From Phycisphaerae bacterium (GTDB lineage: Bacteria; Planctomycetota; Phycisphaerae; UBA1845; PWPN01), in NCBI GenBank assembly GCA_018003015.1, contig JAGNEZ010000007.1, positions 1-64,000 on the forward strand: a stretch of DNA of 64,000 nucleotides, written 5' to 3'. Shown here one piece after another: positions 9,001 to 17,823 of this stretch. A program made the translations under genes and the position numbers. Positions within the stretch are counted from its first letter, which is position 1, and every line of letters starts with the position of its first letter. The notes under the pieces are model-generated. The model did no database searches. It was given only the letters and a program-made list of their open reading frames with translations, and was not told where the DNA came from.

Positions 9001-9568
9001 CGTCACCTGGGTACCGATCGAGGCCCCCCTGGTCGTGGCCAGCGACCTGAACGTCTACAAGTGGGCCGACACCCTGCGATTTGACAAGGGCCATCTCTAC
9101 TCGCTGGTGATGAACAACTACTGGTCGACGAACTTCAAGGCCGGCCAGAGTGGCACGTTGACGTTCCGCTACCGGCTGACGTCCTATGCCGGGCAGCCAG
9201 ACCCGATCCGGGCCACACATTTCGCCTGGCAGCCGTTTCATCCCTTGCAGGCGGCCTGGCTCACGAAGGAAGGCGGGGACGAACCCGAAGGCCGGCCCCC
9301 GATCGCGCTCGAAGGTGATCCGGCGATCATCAGTTGCGTCAAGATGGCCGAGGACGGCCGGTCGGTCATCGTGCGGCTGCTGGAACTCCGCGGGGCCGCG
9401 TCGCGATGTACGCTCAGGTTCGCGCTACCCGGGAAGGTGCGGGTCGCGAGGGCGTTCAAGGCTGACGCGGTCGAACGGGAGGTCGGCGATCTGCCGGTCA
9501 GCGGCAACACCGTCGGCGTCGAGCTGCGGGCCAACGAGATCGTCACCGTCGGCGTGGTGCCTCGGTGA
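6038..9568 (+). CDS. secreted GH38 alpha-mannosidase-like glycoside hydrolase with N-terminal lamin-G-like domain
   Basis: Protein of 1,176 residues with an N-terminal signal peptide (LGAICLGSLVTFSSALA). Residues 27-210 look like a concanavalin/3-keto-disaccharide-hydrolase-type beta-sandwich (F-x-D-Y, W-x-A-R-E-G). The GH38 catalytic domain begins near 330: H338-T-H340-Y-D342 is the zinc-binding HxHxD, and D457 in MINDVPGYAW sits where the family nucleophile is expected. The remainder contains the usual beta-rich C-terminal domains. The ATGA overlap with the permease fixes the start at 6038; an open frame continues upstream but lies inside the permease. It probably trims alpha-linked mannose-type sugars from glycans outside the cytoplasm to feed the upstream pathway. 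Confidence 0.9.
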   Translation: MRLRASFALGAICLGSLVTFSSALAADDTFKDDYSSGLERWKPLFADGAWSAREGVLTSAEPRATTARLAKIKPVADAVVETEVRVADIGRRNFGIVFRVTDDGTCHAVRYYDSGDRLELLDFAEGRPLAERIQISKTKLDLKAGQWYRLKAAAVDGQIVAKIWPSGAAREPDWQLRAQCPDKRVGLIGLLVDDGSRIDFGAVRIAWGAEVEAMRKRSVEDQAARLKRLENDLKLQVDITPFVVRSQEGAKRRILVGTLLEGKPEPVDGKLEAVMGTMKRAVDLKAAQFEGGAYELLVPEPQATATLQVSLTTSFGKRFADEQKLDPVRRWTFHMTPHTHYDIGFTEPQPEVIERLSRDMEAAVRFCDQTADWPAESRYRWTVEVSSLFRNFAERHDEAQVARLIELVRQNRIEICGYYLNMPTELVGHEELIRCLYYAEGLRRRYGVTIDTAMINDVPGYAWALPQLFNEFGIHRVAFRANSIRGQFLWFRPGAVERPFYWEGPASHRLFVWYTDSYREGNFFRAPGLHENEFLAIIRRNEAAGTFVDHIQLRMGGDNLPPEFNTSKNARAWNDKYIWPKVVVATNREYLDLLESRYGPRCKAYRGDIPSWWAEGPASSAAETGITRLLHDKLVAVEALWTLARLGQPEATYPAKEIERAYDRMIHYDEHTWGASCSIDRPKSPETQVQWQWKASCAYDAQRLTGELFDRAVRHLSSGVPAAGKPSVAVWNTLTWARTDVVELALAGTPFENATGLKVTDTRNGGLVASQLAADGKTAWFMAREVPPLSHVRYTIEPAESGRSGAVGRPATIENRFYRLSRSADSALWSGCYDKELGRELLDRRAPFTMNQAVFETAIGGRAAIDRKQPVEFKRTSAGRNTLARSQSGPVFSEWTTETSLPTCPRVQQTVRLYHDLKTIDVINVVDKQENFDTEGVYFAFPFDVPSPDIRFQIANTTMRPGKDQLTYTCHDFYSIQHWADVAGKGFGVTWVPIEAPLVVASDLNVYKWADTLRFDKGHLYSLVMNNYWSTNFKAGQSGTLTFRYRLTSYAGQPDPIRATHFAWQPFHPLQAAWLTKEGGDEPEGRPPIALEGDPAIISCVKMAEDGRSVIVRLLELRGAASRCTLRFALPGKVRVARAFKADAVEREVGDLPVSGNTVGVELRANEIVTVGVVPR

Positions 9569-10014
9569 GCTCCGGTCTTCTCCCCTCCCAACCGAGCGGA
9601 CGTCATCGCCCCTCCGTCCATGCGGAAGTCGCTGGCTCGGACCGCGGGCAACCGGTAAAGCCTTGGTTCATGCGCCGGTTCCTTTCTGCGCCGTCGGTCA
9701 CCGTCCGCAGGATCCAACCACGTCGTCCACGCCGCTCGAGTGCCTCCGGCCCGGCGGCCTGCCCCGCTCGCGAGCCGCGGCGATCCGCTTTGACCATCGA
9801 CACTCGAGCCGCGGGGGTTTGCAGCTCGCCGAGGCCTTGCCTGTCTGCCCCTGAATTCTCGGGCGATCCGCGGGATTGTTGTGGAACCCACTCGACGCGA
9901 TCATCAAGTTCCCCTAATCTGGGTGTTCAGAGATTGCCCGCGTTCAGCGTCCCCATTCACCTGAATGCAGGCACTGTACCACCGCAGACTCAATCGCTGG
10001 AAGGAGGTCCGTAC
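9569..10014. other. 446-base intergenic stretch, no gene seen
   Basis: No convincing coding sequence. The open frames here have no start signal or family features. The end carries a near-ideal Shine-Dalgarno (AAGGAGG) for the gene at 10015, so the Gfo/Idh gene may have its own transcript start here, although no clear -35/-10 pair was found. Confidence 0.5.
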
Positions 10015-11397
10015 ATGTCGTCGGAACGCATCACCCGCCGCAAGTTCATGATCCAGGGCCGGAACGCAGGCCTGGCGTATGCCGGGGCTGCCGGCCTGGG
10101 CGCACTTGGGCAAGGCCAGGATACGGGGCAGCCGCTGGCCGCGAGACGCGAGCGCCGCAAGATCAGCCCCAACGACAAGATCCGCATCGGTCTGATCGGA
10201 GCCAACGGACAGGGCAACTGGAACCTGGATCAGCTCCTCCAGCAGCCGGATGTGGAGGTGGTCGCGGTCTGCGAAGTGTGGAAAGATCGACGTGACGCCA
10301 CGCTGGCCAAGTGCGGCGGGAATGCGAAAGGCTACAACGACTTTCGAGAAGTGCTGGCCCGGGAGGACATTGACGCGGTGCTCATCGCCACGCCGCCGCA
10401 TTGGCACGCGATCATGGCCGTCGCCGCTGCCGAGGCGGGCAAGGATTTCTACTGCGAGAAGCCGATGACCTTGAGCGTGGGCGAGAGTCTGGCCGTGGTG
10501 AAAGCCGCGAAGAAGAACGGTTGTGTCACCCAAGTTGGGACCCAGATCCACGCCACGCCGAACTACCGCAAGATCGTGAATATCGTGCGATCCGGCGTGC
10601 TGGGCAAGATCTGCGTTGCCCGCACGTTTCACGTTTTCAACCAGGGTCCCGAGGGCATCGGCAACGTAGCCGACACTGATCCGCCGCCCGGATTGGACTG
10701 GGACATGTGGCTGGGGCCGGGTCCCAAGCGGGGCTTCAACGCCCTCCTGGCCAAGGACTCCGCTCATCATCCCTCGTTCATGGCCTACAGCGGTGGCTGG
10801 ACGCCGGGCATGGCTCCACACCTGGTGGACCTGCCCTTCTGGGCATTGGAGCTCGGTCATCCTCGGTGTGCTACGAGCTCGGGCGGGCGGTACCTGGTTC
10901 GCGATTGCGGCGACGCCTATGACTTCCAGGAGGTTCTCTGGCAGTTTCCGGGTTTCACCATGACCTGGACGACCTCGCTGATCAACAGCTTCGCGTTCGA
11001 CCTCCAGGGTGGTCCCGGTCTGCACCGCCGGCGCGGCATCTACTTCCAGGGCGTGAACGGCACGATCATCGCCGACTACGAGTATCTCAAGATTGTGGAG
11101 GAATCGGGCCGGATGAAAGGGGTCAAGATTGACGAGGTGCCCAAGGTCGTCGGCGACTCGCCGGGCCACCACCGGGAGTGGCTGGACTGCATCCGCAGCC
11201 GCCAGCAGCCGAGCTGCAACGTCGGGTATCACTACAAGATTGACGTGGCCATCAACCTGGCCATGATGTCGCTCAAGCTGGGGCGGTCGGTTCAGTTCGA
11301 CCCGGCCACAGAGACGATTCCGAACGACCGGGAGGCGGCCAAGCTGCTCTTCCCGCCGTATCGCGATCCGTGGCGAATGCCCGCCGAATACATGTAA
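10015..11397 (+). CDS. Gfo/Idh/MocA-family oxidoreductase, Tat-exported
   Basis: NAD(P)-dependent sugar oxidoreductase of 460 residues. A twin-arginine signal is visible (ITRRKFM at 6-12, then an Ala/Gly-rich stretch), the pattern of the large planctomycete family of exported Gfo/Idh/MocA proteins. The Rossmann motif is G62-A-N-G65-Q-G67, and the family Lys is in C-E-K-P (147-150). The C-terminal half has the beta-sheet dimer domain with the GGWTPGMAPHLVDLPFWAL region. The start at 10015 is decided by AAGGAGG eight bases upstream. It follows the GH38 gene and may process a released sugar in the periplasm. Substrate unknown. Confidence 0.93.
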   Translation: MSSERITRRKFMIQGRNAGLAYAGAAGLGALGQGQDTGQPLAARRERRKISPNDKIRIGLIGANGQGNWNLDQLLQQPDVEVVAVCEVWKDRRDATLAKCGGNAKGYNDFREVLAREDIDAVLIATPPHWHAIMAVAAAEAGKDFYCEKPMTLSVGESLAVVKAAKKNGCVTQVGTQIHATPNYRKIVNIVRSGVLGKICVARTFHVFNQGPEGIGNVADTDPPPGLDWDMWLGPGPKRGFNALLAKDSAHHPSFMAYSGGWTPGMAPHLVDLPFWALELGHPRCATSSGGRYLVRDCGDAYDFQEVLWQFPGFTMTWTTSLINSFAFDLQGGPGLHRRRGIYFQGVNGTIIADYEYLKIVEESGRMKGVKIDEVPKVVGDSPGHHREWLDCIRSRQQPSCNVGYHYKIDVAINLAMMSLKLGRSVQFDPATETIPNDREAAKLLFPPYRDPWRMPAEYM

Positions 11398-11560
11398 GCG
11401 TGCATTCTCGAGTCTGGGCCGCACCGGTTCTGGACGCCCTCGCGGCTTGTACCGGCCGACGACGGTCGAGCGGCCACGAGTTCGAGCAGGGCGACGACCC
11501 AGGAGGCGCTGCGCCGGTGGGTCCGCGTGGCGGTTACAGAGTCAGCGGGAGGAATGGTCT

Positions 11561-12973
11561 ATGCGACGCGTGTGTACCTGCCTGATGGCATTTGCGCTCG
11601 GTGAAACCGGGGGCTACGCGGCGGCAACCGACCTGGATGCCGGCGTGACCTCGGTGGACATTACCCCGCCGCAAGGCTGGCGTCTCTGCGGCTACTTTCA
11701 TGAGCGTATCAACACCGCCACGCACGATTCGCTTCACGCCAAGGCGGCGGTCCTGCGTCAGGGCGAGACCCGGATGGCGATGGTCTTCTGCGACCTCATC
11801 GGCGTGCCGGCGGAGGTATCGTCCAAGGCCCGCATGCTGGCCAGCACGCGGACGGGCATTCCGGTTCCCCATATCGTGGTAGCCGGCACCCACAGTCACA
11901 CCGGGCCGCTTTACTTTGGAGCAAGCCGCGACGACTACCATGGGCGGGCCATCGCCAGACACGGGCGGGACGTCTGCGAACCGATCGACTACGCCGCGCA
12001 GCTCGTCGAGAAGATCGCCACCGCGATCGAACGCGCCGACGCGGCGGTGCGGCCCGTGGTCCTTGAGGCCGGTCTCGCCCGGCAGGACCCTCTGCTGTCG
12101 TTCAACCGCCGTTTTCACATGAAGGACGGGACGGTCCGGTTCAATCCCGGGCAGAAGAATCCCGATATCGTGGGGCCCGCTGGTCCGATCGACCCAGACG
12201 TGGGCGTGGTGGTGCTGCGTGACAGGGGCACCAGAGCACCGCTGGCCACCCTGACCGTGCTCACCCTCCACCTGGACACAACCGGCGGCACGGAGTACTC
12301 GGCTGACTACCCCTACTACCTGGAGAAGCAGCTGAAAGGGGCGTTCGGACCGGAGTTGGCCTCGTTGTTCGGGGTTGGCTGCTGCGGCGACATCAACCAC
12401 ATCGACGTGAGTACGGCTGATCGCAGGAATGCGGAGGCGATCGGCACGGTCCTGGCCAAGATGGTCCAAGCCGAGATTCCACGGCTTCGACCGCTCGGCC
12501 AGGCACAGCTGGCAGCGAGGTCAGCGACGGTCGACGTACCGCTACAGCGGACCACGCCGGAGCAGGTGGCCAAGGCCAAGAGAGTGCTGGCCGAGGCCGA
12601 GGCCGGTCAGACCGCGTTCATGGAACTGGTCGAGGCCACCAAGATCCTGGACCTCCAGACGCACAAAGGTCCCACCTTGCCCCTCGAGGTGCAGGTCTTC
12701 CGCATTGGAGCGGAACTGGCGGTTGTCACCTTGCCCGGTGAAGTGTTCGTTGAACTGGGCTTGGCCATCAAGCGCGCCTCACCCTTCAAGACCACGTTGG
12801 TCATTGAGCTGGCCAACGAGTACCCTGCCTACATTCCGACGAGGAAGGCCTTGGCCGAGGGCAGCTACGAGACCGTCAATAGTCGCATCCTGCCCGGTGG
12901 AGGCGAGATGCTGGTCGATGCAGCGGTCAAACTGTTGAAGGAGTTGGCCCCGTCGGCCCCGGAGAAGCGCTGA
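11561..12973 (+). CDS. neutral/alkaline ceramidase-like secreted hydrolase
   Basis: Protein of 470 residues with an N-terminal signal-like segment (CTCLMAFALGETGGYAAA). The opening AGVTSVDITPP, the metal-site-like GTHSHTGPLY and the GCCGDINH motif are those of the neutral/alkaline non-lysosomal ceramidase N-terminal domain. Planctomycetes carry many such proteins, and most have no tested substrate, so cleavage of an N-acyl bond in ceramide is only one possibility. GGGAGGA upstream of 11561 selects this start over an earlier in-frame codon. Last plus-strand gene of the sugar block, 163 bases after the Gfo/Idh gene. Confidence 0.85.
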   Translation: MRRVCTCLMAFALGETGGYAAATDLDAGVTSVDITPPQGWRLCGYFHERINTATHDSLHAKAAVLRQGETRMAMVFCDLIGVPAEVSSKARMLASTRTGIPVPHIVVAGTHSHTGPLYFGASRDDYHGRAIARHGRDVCEPIDYAAQLVEKIATAIERADAAVRPVVLEAGLARQDPLLSFNRRFHMKDGTVRFNPGQKNPDIVGPAGPIDPDVGVVVLRDRGTRAPLATLTVLTLHLDTTGGTEYSADYPYYLEKQLKGAFGPELASLFGVGCCGDINHIDVSTADRRNAEAIGTVLAKMVQAEIPRLRPLGQAQLAARSATVDVPLQRTTPEQVAKAKRVLAEAEAGQTAFMELVEATKILDLQTHKGPTLPLEVQVFRIGAELAVVTLPGEVFVELGLAIKRASPFKTTLVIELANEYPAYIPTRKALAEGSYETVNSRILPGGGEMLVDAAVKLLKELAPSAPEKR

Positions 12974-13057
12974 GGATGGGCCGGAGCCGGCGATCACCCG
13001 TTGTCGGACAAGGGGGGCATGGGATGGCCTCTCTTTTTCGGCAAGAAGGATGGGGGC

Positions 13058-15169
13058 TCAGCCCCCGACGGGCGTAGTTCGATTGGCCGCTCCGGTCCCC
13101 TCCCTGGCCGCCTGGGCCTTGCTGAGCCGGGCCAGCAGCGTCGAATCCGGCTCGTAGCGGCCGATGTAGTGGGCGAGCGGCTGCGCGGATGACTCGTAGT
13201 AGGCCAGTTGATAGGTGTGCCAGCCGGCGAGCAGATCGCGCATTGCAGACAGCAGATCAGGGCGTTCGTCGACGAGGTTGCGCGTTTCGCCCGGATCGGC
13301 CTTGAGGTCGAACAGGTACTCCCGCACGTCGGTGAGGTCGTAGGTGTACTTGATCTTGTTGACGCACGCCACTTCCTGCCAGCGCGTGTACTGGGTCATG
13401 GAGAAGACCGGCCGTTCGCGGTCGGAGTAAGCCGGGTCCAGGATGTTGACCCCCTGCCAGCTCGGGTGGGGGGCGAAGCCGACCAGGGCGGCCACGGTCG
13501 GAGCGATGTCGATTCCGGAGACGGTGTGCGGCACTCGAGCGGGGATGGTGGCCGGCAGGCGTGGTCGGATATCCGACCCGGCGTACACGATGAGCGGGAT
13601 GTGGATCATCTCCTCCCAGGTGTGCGTCCCATGGCGTGCCAGGCCGTGCTGCATGAAAGCCTCGCCATGGTCGCCGGTAATCATGATGATCGAGCGATCG
13701 AGTTGGCCCGCCTTTGCCAGGGCATCGCGGATCCGGCCGACCCAGTAGTCGGCGTAGCGCATTGCGTTGTCGTACTGGTTGCGAAGCTGGGGCACGATCT
13801 CGGCGGGAATGTGAAGGATGCCGTCGCCGTTCGAGTAAAGCGGCGGGACCGGCTGATAATGGCTGAACCAGGGTTCCGGCACCTCATAGTTGAAGTGGGG
13901 AGACTGCAGATAGAAGCCGGCGTAGAATGGACGGGGGTTGCTGCGCGCCGCCAGCCATTCCTCGAACCGCCCCACCGCAATCTTGTCGTCCATCCTCATG
14001 CAGTCGGCCTGGGCCAGGCCGCACGTATCGTGTGAGAAGTACAGATCGAAGTCCGAAGGCGGACTGAAGTGGTTGATGCGGTCGAAGCTCTCATTACCAC
14101 TACTGAACATATTAAGCTGGTATCCGGCCAGCTTCAGGGCCCGAGGCAGGCCCATGAACGGGAACTCGTTGCCGAAGTAGTCGAAGCGCCGGCCGCGGAG
14201 CATGTACAGTGACGTTGTGATCGAGGTCAGGCCGCAGCTGCTGAACGAGGCCCCGGCCACGCAGTGCTCGAACAGAACGCCCCCCGCCGCCAGGGCGTCA
14301 ATGTTCGGAGTGATGTCCTCCCTGGGATAGCCATAACAGTGGAGAGCCTTGGCCGAGGTCGATTCCATGAGGATGTAGATGATGTTCGGCGCAGGGTGAC
14401 GCGGCTTGCCCATCAACGCCTGGTACTGCTGCTCGGTGATGACCGGCGAACCGAAGCGGGTCGGAGCCGGCCGATCGAGATCGATACCCACCAGGGCCCG
14501 AGCCAATCCGATGACTCGCAGGGGCGGCGAAGACCGGGCCAGCTCAACCAGCGCGAGGCTCGGCCTGGCGTGGAACTGCCAAGCCAGCACCACGGCGATC
14601 ACCAGCACCGCCGCCGCCAGTAGCCCGATCAGACGCCCCGGCGACGAGTGGGATGGTGGCGGATCCGTCTGTCCGCGCAACTCCATCGCCCGGTGCGATC
14701 GAAGAGCGCGGCGATGGACGACGGCAACGACCAGCACCGTCAGGACGGCAGCGAGCACGAGGTAGCGGGCGGCCATGCGCCAGGCATTCTGGACGACCGC
14801 GGCGGTGTCGTGCCACAGCATGGCCAGAGCCCCGATCCCCAGAACCTCGGAAGTCTGCCAGTACAGCAGTTCGTTGAGCAAAAGCCAGAGGAAGGCCGGG
14901 GCGATCAGCGCCGTCTCGATGCCGGCGGCCACCGAGGCTCGCCTTTTCGTGGGCACCTGAGCACTGATCAGCGAGACCAGAACCGCCATGCCGCCGCCCG
15001 CGATGGCCCCGACGGTAGCAAACAAGGCAACTGCCCAGGCCAGGGCGGCCAGTCGCGTCCCTAGGGCAAGATCGCCGGCCATACGGAAGCAGGCCGTCCA
15101 CGCCCCATAGAGGGCGAGGAGCATGGCGCCGTAGGCGATGCGTCGTGCGATGTACTGTTCTCCGGTCAT
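13058..15169 (-). CDS. membrane-anchored sulfatase/LTA-synthase-like protein (alkaline phosphatase superfamily)
   Basis: Protein of 703 residues. The first ~200 hold about five membrane segments; the rest is an extracytoplasmic sulfatase-fold domain. The metal-site strand reads NIIYILMEST, with Glu (E269) where true sulfatases have Asp, as in LTA synthases and phosphoethanolamine transferases. The late TGDHGEAF and HGTHTWEEMIHIPL motifs are classic for the superfamily. The nucleophile region FSSCGLTS lacks the C/S-x-P-x-R sulfatase signature; C312 or T315 are candidate nucleophiles. Start ATG 15169 is chosen; a GTG at 15217 is an alternative. Likely transfers or removes a head group on an envelope glycan or lipid. 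Confidence 0.82.
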   Translation of the reverse strand: MTGEQYIARRIAYGAMLLALYGAWTACFRMAGDLALGTRLAALAWAVALFATVGAIAGGGMAVLVSLISAQVPTKRRASVAAGIETALIAPAFLWLLLNELLYWQTSEVLGIGALAMLWHDTAAVVQNAWRMAARYLVLAAVLTVLVVAVVHRRALRSHRAMELRGQTDPPPSHSSPGRLIGLLAAAVLVIAVVLAWQFHARPSLALVELARSSPPLRVIGLARALVGIDLDRPAPTRFGSPVITEQQYQALMGKPRHPAPNIIYILMESTSAKALHCYGYPREDITPNIDALAAGGVLFEHCVAGASFSSCGLTSITTSLYMLRGRRFDYFGNEFPFMGLPRALKLAGYQLNMFSSGNESFDRINHFSPPSDFDLYFSHDTCGLAQADCMRMDDKIAVGRFEEWLAARSNPRPFYAGFYLQSPHFNYEVPEPWFSHYQPVPPLYSNGDGILHIPAEIVPQLRNQYDNAMRYADYWVGRIRDALAKAGQLDRSIIMITGDHGEAFMQHGLARHGTHTWEEMIHIPLIVYAGSDIRPRLPATIPARVPHTVSGIDIAPTVAALVGFAPHPSWQGVNILDPAYSDRERPVFSMTQYTRWQEVACVNKIKYTYDLTDVREYLFDLKADPGETRNLVDERPDLLSAMRDLLAGWHTYQLAYYESSAQPLAHYIGRYEPDSTLLARLSKAQAAREGTGAANRTTPVGG

Positions 15170-15360
15170 GGGCGATTGTCCACCACGACTCACTGCCTTC
15201 AAGGTGGGCTTTTCCACCAGGCTTCTATTCTATGCGCGGCCCGCCCTGGGGCAAAACCTGAGCGTTTGTCCCGCCTGAAGCGATGGCGGGCCGTCGGGAT
15301 TGCGGTTATCTTGGGTTCAGTTGTGGCGAGCGGACCCCACCGTTATGTCAGGAGGAAGCG

Positions 15361-16662
15361 ATGATCGGACACAGGCCAGCATATCTTTGGATGGCTTTGG
15401 CGATCGCAGGGCTTGGACTCTGCCCCGCGGGCTGCGCGCTGGCGGAGACGACTGGGAAGGACGTCGCTGCGGCGGGCCAAGCGCAATGGTACAAGGGCAA
15501 CACGCACACGCACAGCTGGTGGAGCGATGGCGACAGCCCGCCCGAGGTGGTCACCGCGTGGTACAAGGAGCACGGCTACCACTTCCTGGTGATGACCGAC
15601 CACGGCTCGATCGACGATAGTGATCGGTGGTTCGTACCCAACAACGCCGCTCGCCAGAGAGCGGCCGCCGGGTACGAGAAGGCCTTCGGCCAGCCGTGGG
15701 TTGAGAAACGCCCCAAAGGCAAGGAGACGGAGTACCATCTCAAGACGCTGGATCAGATTCGTCAGCGATTCGGGGAACCCGGGCGGTTCCTGCTCATCAC
15801 CGGCGAGGAGATCACCGATGCCTGCGGCGACAAGCCGGTCCACCTTTGCGGGATCAATCTCCGCCGGCCGATCAAGACGCAGCATGGCGACACCGTGGCC
15901 ACGACCATCCAGAACAACGTCGATGCGGTGGTGGCCCAGAGTCGGAAGTTCAACACGCCCATGCTGGTACACATCAATCACCCGAACTACAAGTGGGGCA
16001 TCACCGCGGAAGATCTGTTCCTGGTGAAGGGCACGAAGTTCTTCGAGATCCAGAACGGAGCCGGAGTTCGGGATGCGGGCGACCGGCTCCACACCTCTAC
16101 CGAACGGGTGTGGGATATTGTTCTCGCCAAGCGACTGGGAGAGCTGGGGCTGCCCATCATGTACGGTGTGGGCACTGACGATGCGCATCGCTTCGTGGCG
16201 ACGAAAACCAGCCCCGTTGCCGGCGGTCGCTCCTGGATCATGGTCCGGGCCAGGAGCCTCGAGCCCGGTGCCCTGATCGAGGCGATGAACCGAGGCGACT
16301 TCTACGCCAGCAACGGCGTGACACTGAAGGATGTCCGCTTCGAGAAGAACACGCTTGCGATTGAGATCGATCCGAAGCCCGGCGTCACCTACCGAACTCA
16401 GTTCATCGGCACACTGGCCGGCTTCAACCCGACCAGCCAGCCGGCGGACCCCAAGGACCCGAGGGCTCATCTGACCGGCAGGTACAGCCCGGAGATTGGG
16501 GAGGTTCTCAGCGAACAGTCCGGCACCCGGGTGAGCTACAGGCTCACCGGCCGGGAACTGTACGTTCGGGCGAAGGTCACGGCCGAGAATCGAACCGCCA
16601 CTGCACCCTCAGCGGCGAGCAGTCGGGCGGCCTGGGTACAGCCGGTCCAGCCCGAGAGGTAG
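15361..16662 (+). CDS. PHP-domain metal-dependent hydrolase, exported
   Basis: Protein of 433 residues with an N-terminal signal (YLWMALAIAGLGLCPAGC), possibly lipid-attached at C25 although the lipobox is imperfect. The PHP motifs are clear: H49-T-H51 with D56 nearby, VMTDHGS, a GEEIT glutamate, HINHPNY and a C-terminal GTDDAHR. The PHP fold binds a two- or three-metal cluster and hydrolyses phosphoesters; exported versions are common in planctomycetes and their substrates are not established. AGGAGG lies seven bases before the ATG. Divergent from the sulfatase-like gene, sharing a 190-base promoter region. Confidence 0.88.
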   Translation: MIGHRPAYLWMALAIAGLGLCPAGCALAETTGKDVAAAGQAQWYKGNTHTHSWWSDGDSPPEVVTAWYKEHGYHFLVMTDHGSIDDSDRWFVPNNAARQRAAAGYEKAFGQPWVEKRPKGKETEYHLKTLDQIRQRFGEPGRFLLITGEEITDACGDKPVHLCGINLRRPIKTQHGDTVATTIQNNVDAVVAQSRKFNTPMLVHINHPNYKWGITAEDLFLVKGTKFFEIQNGAGVRDAGDRLHTSTERVWDIVLAKRLGELGLPIMYGVGTDDAHRFVATKTSPVAGGRSWIMVRARSLEPGALIEAMNRGDFYASNGVTLKDVRFEKNTLAIEIDPKPGVTYRTQFIGTLAGFNPTSQPADPKDPRAHLTGRYSPEIGEVLSEQSGTRVSYRLTGRELYVRAKVTAENRTATAPSAASSRAAWVQPVQPER

Positions 16663-16959
16663 CGCCAACGAGCGTGCGACGCCTCGGCGCGGCGACGGTC
16701 GGCCTGCGGGCGAGTATCTGCCCTTCGAAGGAACGCGACCGAAGGGCGGGTGGGATGCGTGCTCGTCGAATCGAATCGGCTCAGCTCGTGCCCGGAAGTC
16801 CGCAGCGGGAACCAGCAGAACGAAATCGAACGCCAGGTCACGAATCAGGTACTTTCAGCAGCGACGCCATTGCGGAGTCGTGAAGAGACTGGCGGCCGGG
16901 CTGCTCCGGCGCAGTCGGTTCCATTGCTCCATCAGGCCGGGCGGGGCAAGCCGGTGGTG

Positions 16960-17823
16960 TCACACCACGGGAGTCGGCGGATTGGTGAAGGATGACCGGC
17001 TGGTGCTCGGTCCGAACCAAGGGTGCCCATCTGCGCCGGCGGCGCGAGCCATGGATATCTTGCGGGCAAGAGCCAGCCAGTGTCGGCGGCCCATCGCGGA
17101 ACGATAGGTTCCCGGCGACTTCCGGGCCATCACCTCCACTCGCCCCACGGCCAGTTCGTGCATCGCCTCCACGAGGAGCCGGCCGCCAAGCACGGTGGCC
17201 TTGGCGAAGAGCGACGGGTAGGTCTCCGCGGCCACCGCGCGAAGATGCTGTCGCTTGAGAATCGGCCCGGTGTCGATTCCCTCGTCGATCAGGTGCACGG
17301 AGACCCCTATCCACTCGTGGCGATCTTCCAGAAGACCCCAGGCGATCGACTGACAGCCGCGGATATCGGGCAGGAATCCGTGGTGGACGTTCACCACTCC
17401 CTGCCGGGCAAGCTGAATCAGTGGGGAGCGGATGATGCCGGCGCCATTCTGAAACAGAACAGTCACCCCCGCGTCGCGAAGCGCCTGAAGCGACAAGTGA
17501 TCATGGATGCTGTCTACCAGAACCACCCGCGGGCCCGAGTCATACTCGGAGTGTTCGCCAAGCTCGGCGAAACGACTCTCCAGGTACTGACGGATCTCCC
17601 TCTGCCGCTGCCGCTCGAACGACCAATCGAGAACCGAGGAGATGAGCGCCCGGCCACCCTTCCTCGCGACGGTCTCTGCGACCTTCTCTGCCAGACCCAG
17701 CGTGCCGCGAGACCGCGCCCGCTGTACCAGGATGATCGGCACATCGAAATGGCGAATGACCTGGTTGCCGAGGTAGAAATCGGTGATTCGGTTCTCGGTG
17801 GATGCCAGAATTCCGATTTTCAT
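16960..17823 (-). CDS. formyltransferase-fold protein (methionyl-tRNA/sugar formyltransferase-like)
   Basis: Protein of 287 residues with the formyl-transferase N-terminal fold. The catalytic triad of the family is intact: N145-x-H147 in VVNVHHGFLP and D184 in GIDTG. The SIAWGLLED and GVSVHLIDEGIDTGPIL segments are typical. There is no recognisable tRNA-binding C-terminal domain, so methionyl-tRNA formylation is unlikely; an N-formyl sugar or amino-sugar role fits better given the neighbouring deacetylase and glycosylphosphotransferase. Its start overlaps the deacetylase stop as ATGA (17820-17823). A polysaccharide deacetylase would expose an amine and this enzyme could formylate it; that pairing is inference. 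Confidence 0.82.
   Translation of the reverse strand: MKIGILASTENRITDFYLGNQVIRHFDVPIILVQRARSRGTLGLAEKVAETVARKGGRALISSVLDWSFERQRQREIRQYLESRFAELGEHSEYDSGPRVVLVDSIHDHLSLQALRDAGVTVLFQNGAGIIRSPLIQLARQGVVNVHHGFLPDIRGCQSIAWGLLEDRHEWIGVSVHLIDEGIDTGPILKRQHLRAVAAETYPSLFAKATVLGGRLLVEAMHELAVGRVEVMARKSPGTYRSAMGRRHWLALARKISMARAAGADGHPWFGPSTSRSSFTNPPTPVV

Noticed and set aside
9904..11424. 506-residue minus-strand open frame opposite the Gfo/Idh gene.
   Set aside because: Shadow of a well-supported gene; Arg/His-rich translation without family features.
13052..13066. GGGGGCTCAGCCCCC as a terminator.
   Set aside because: Palindromic but overlaps the sulfatase stop codon, and no T-run follows on either strand.
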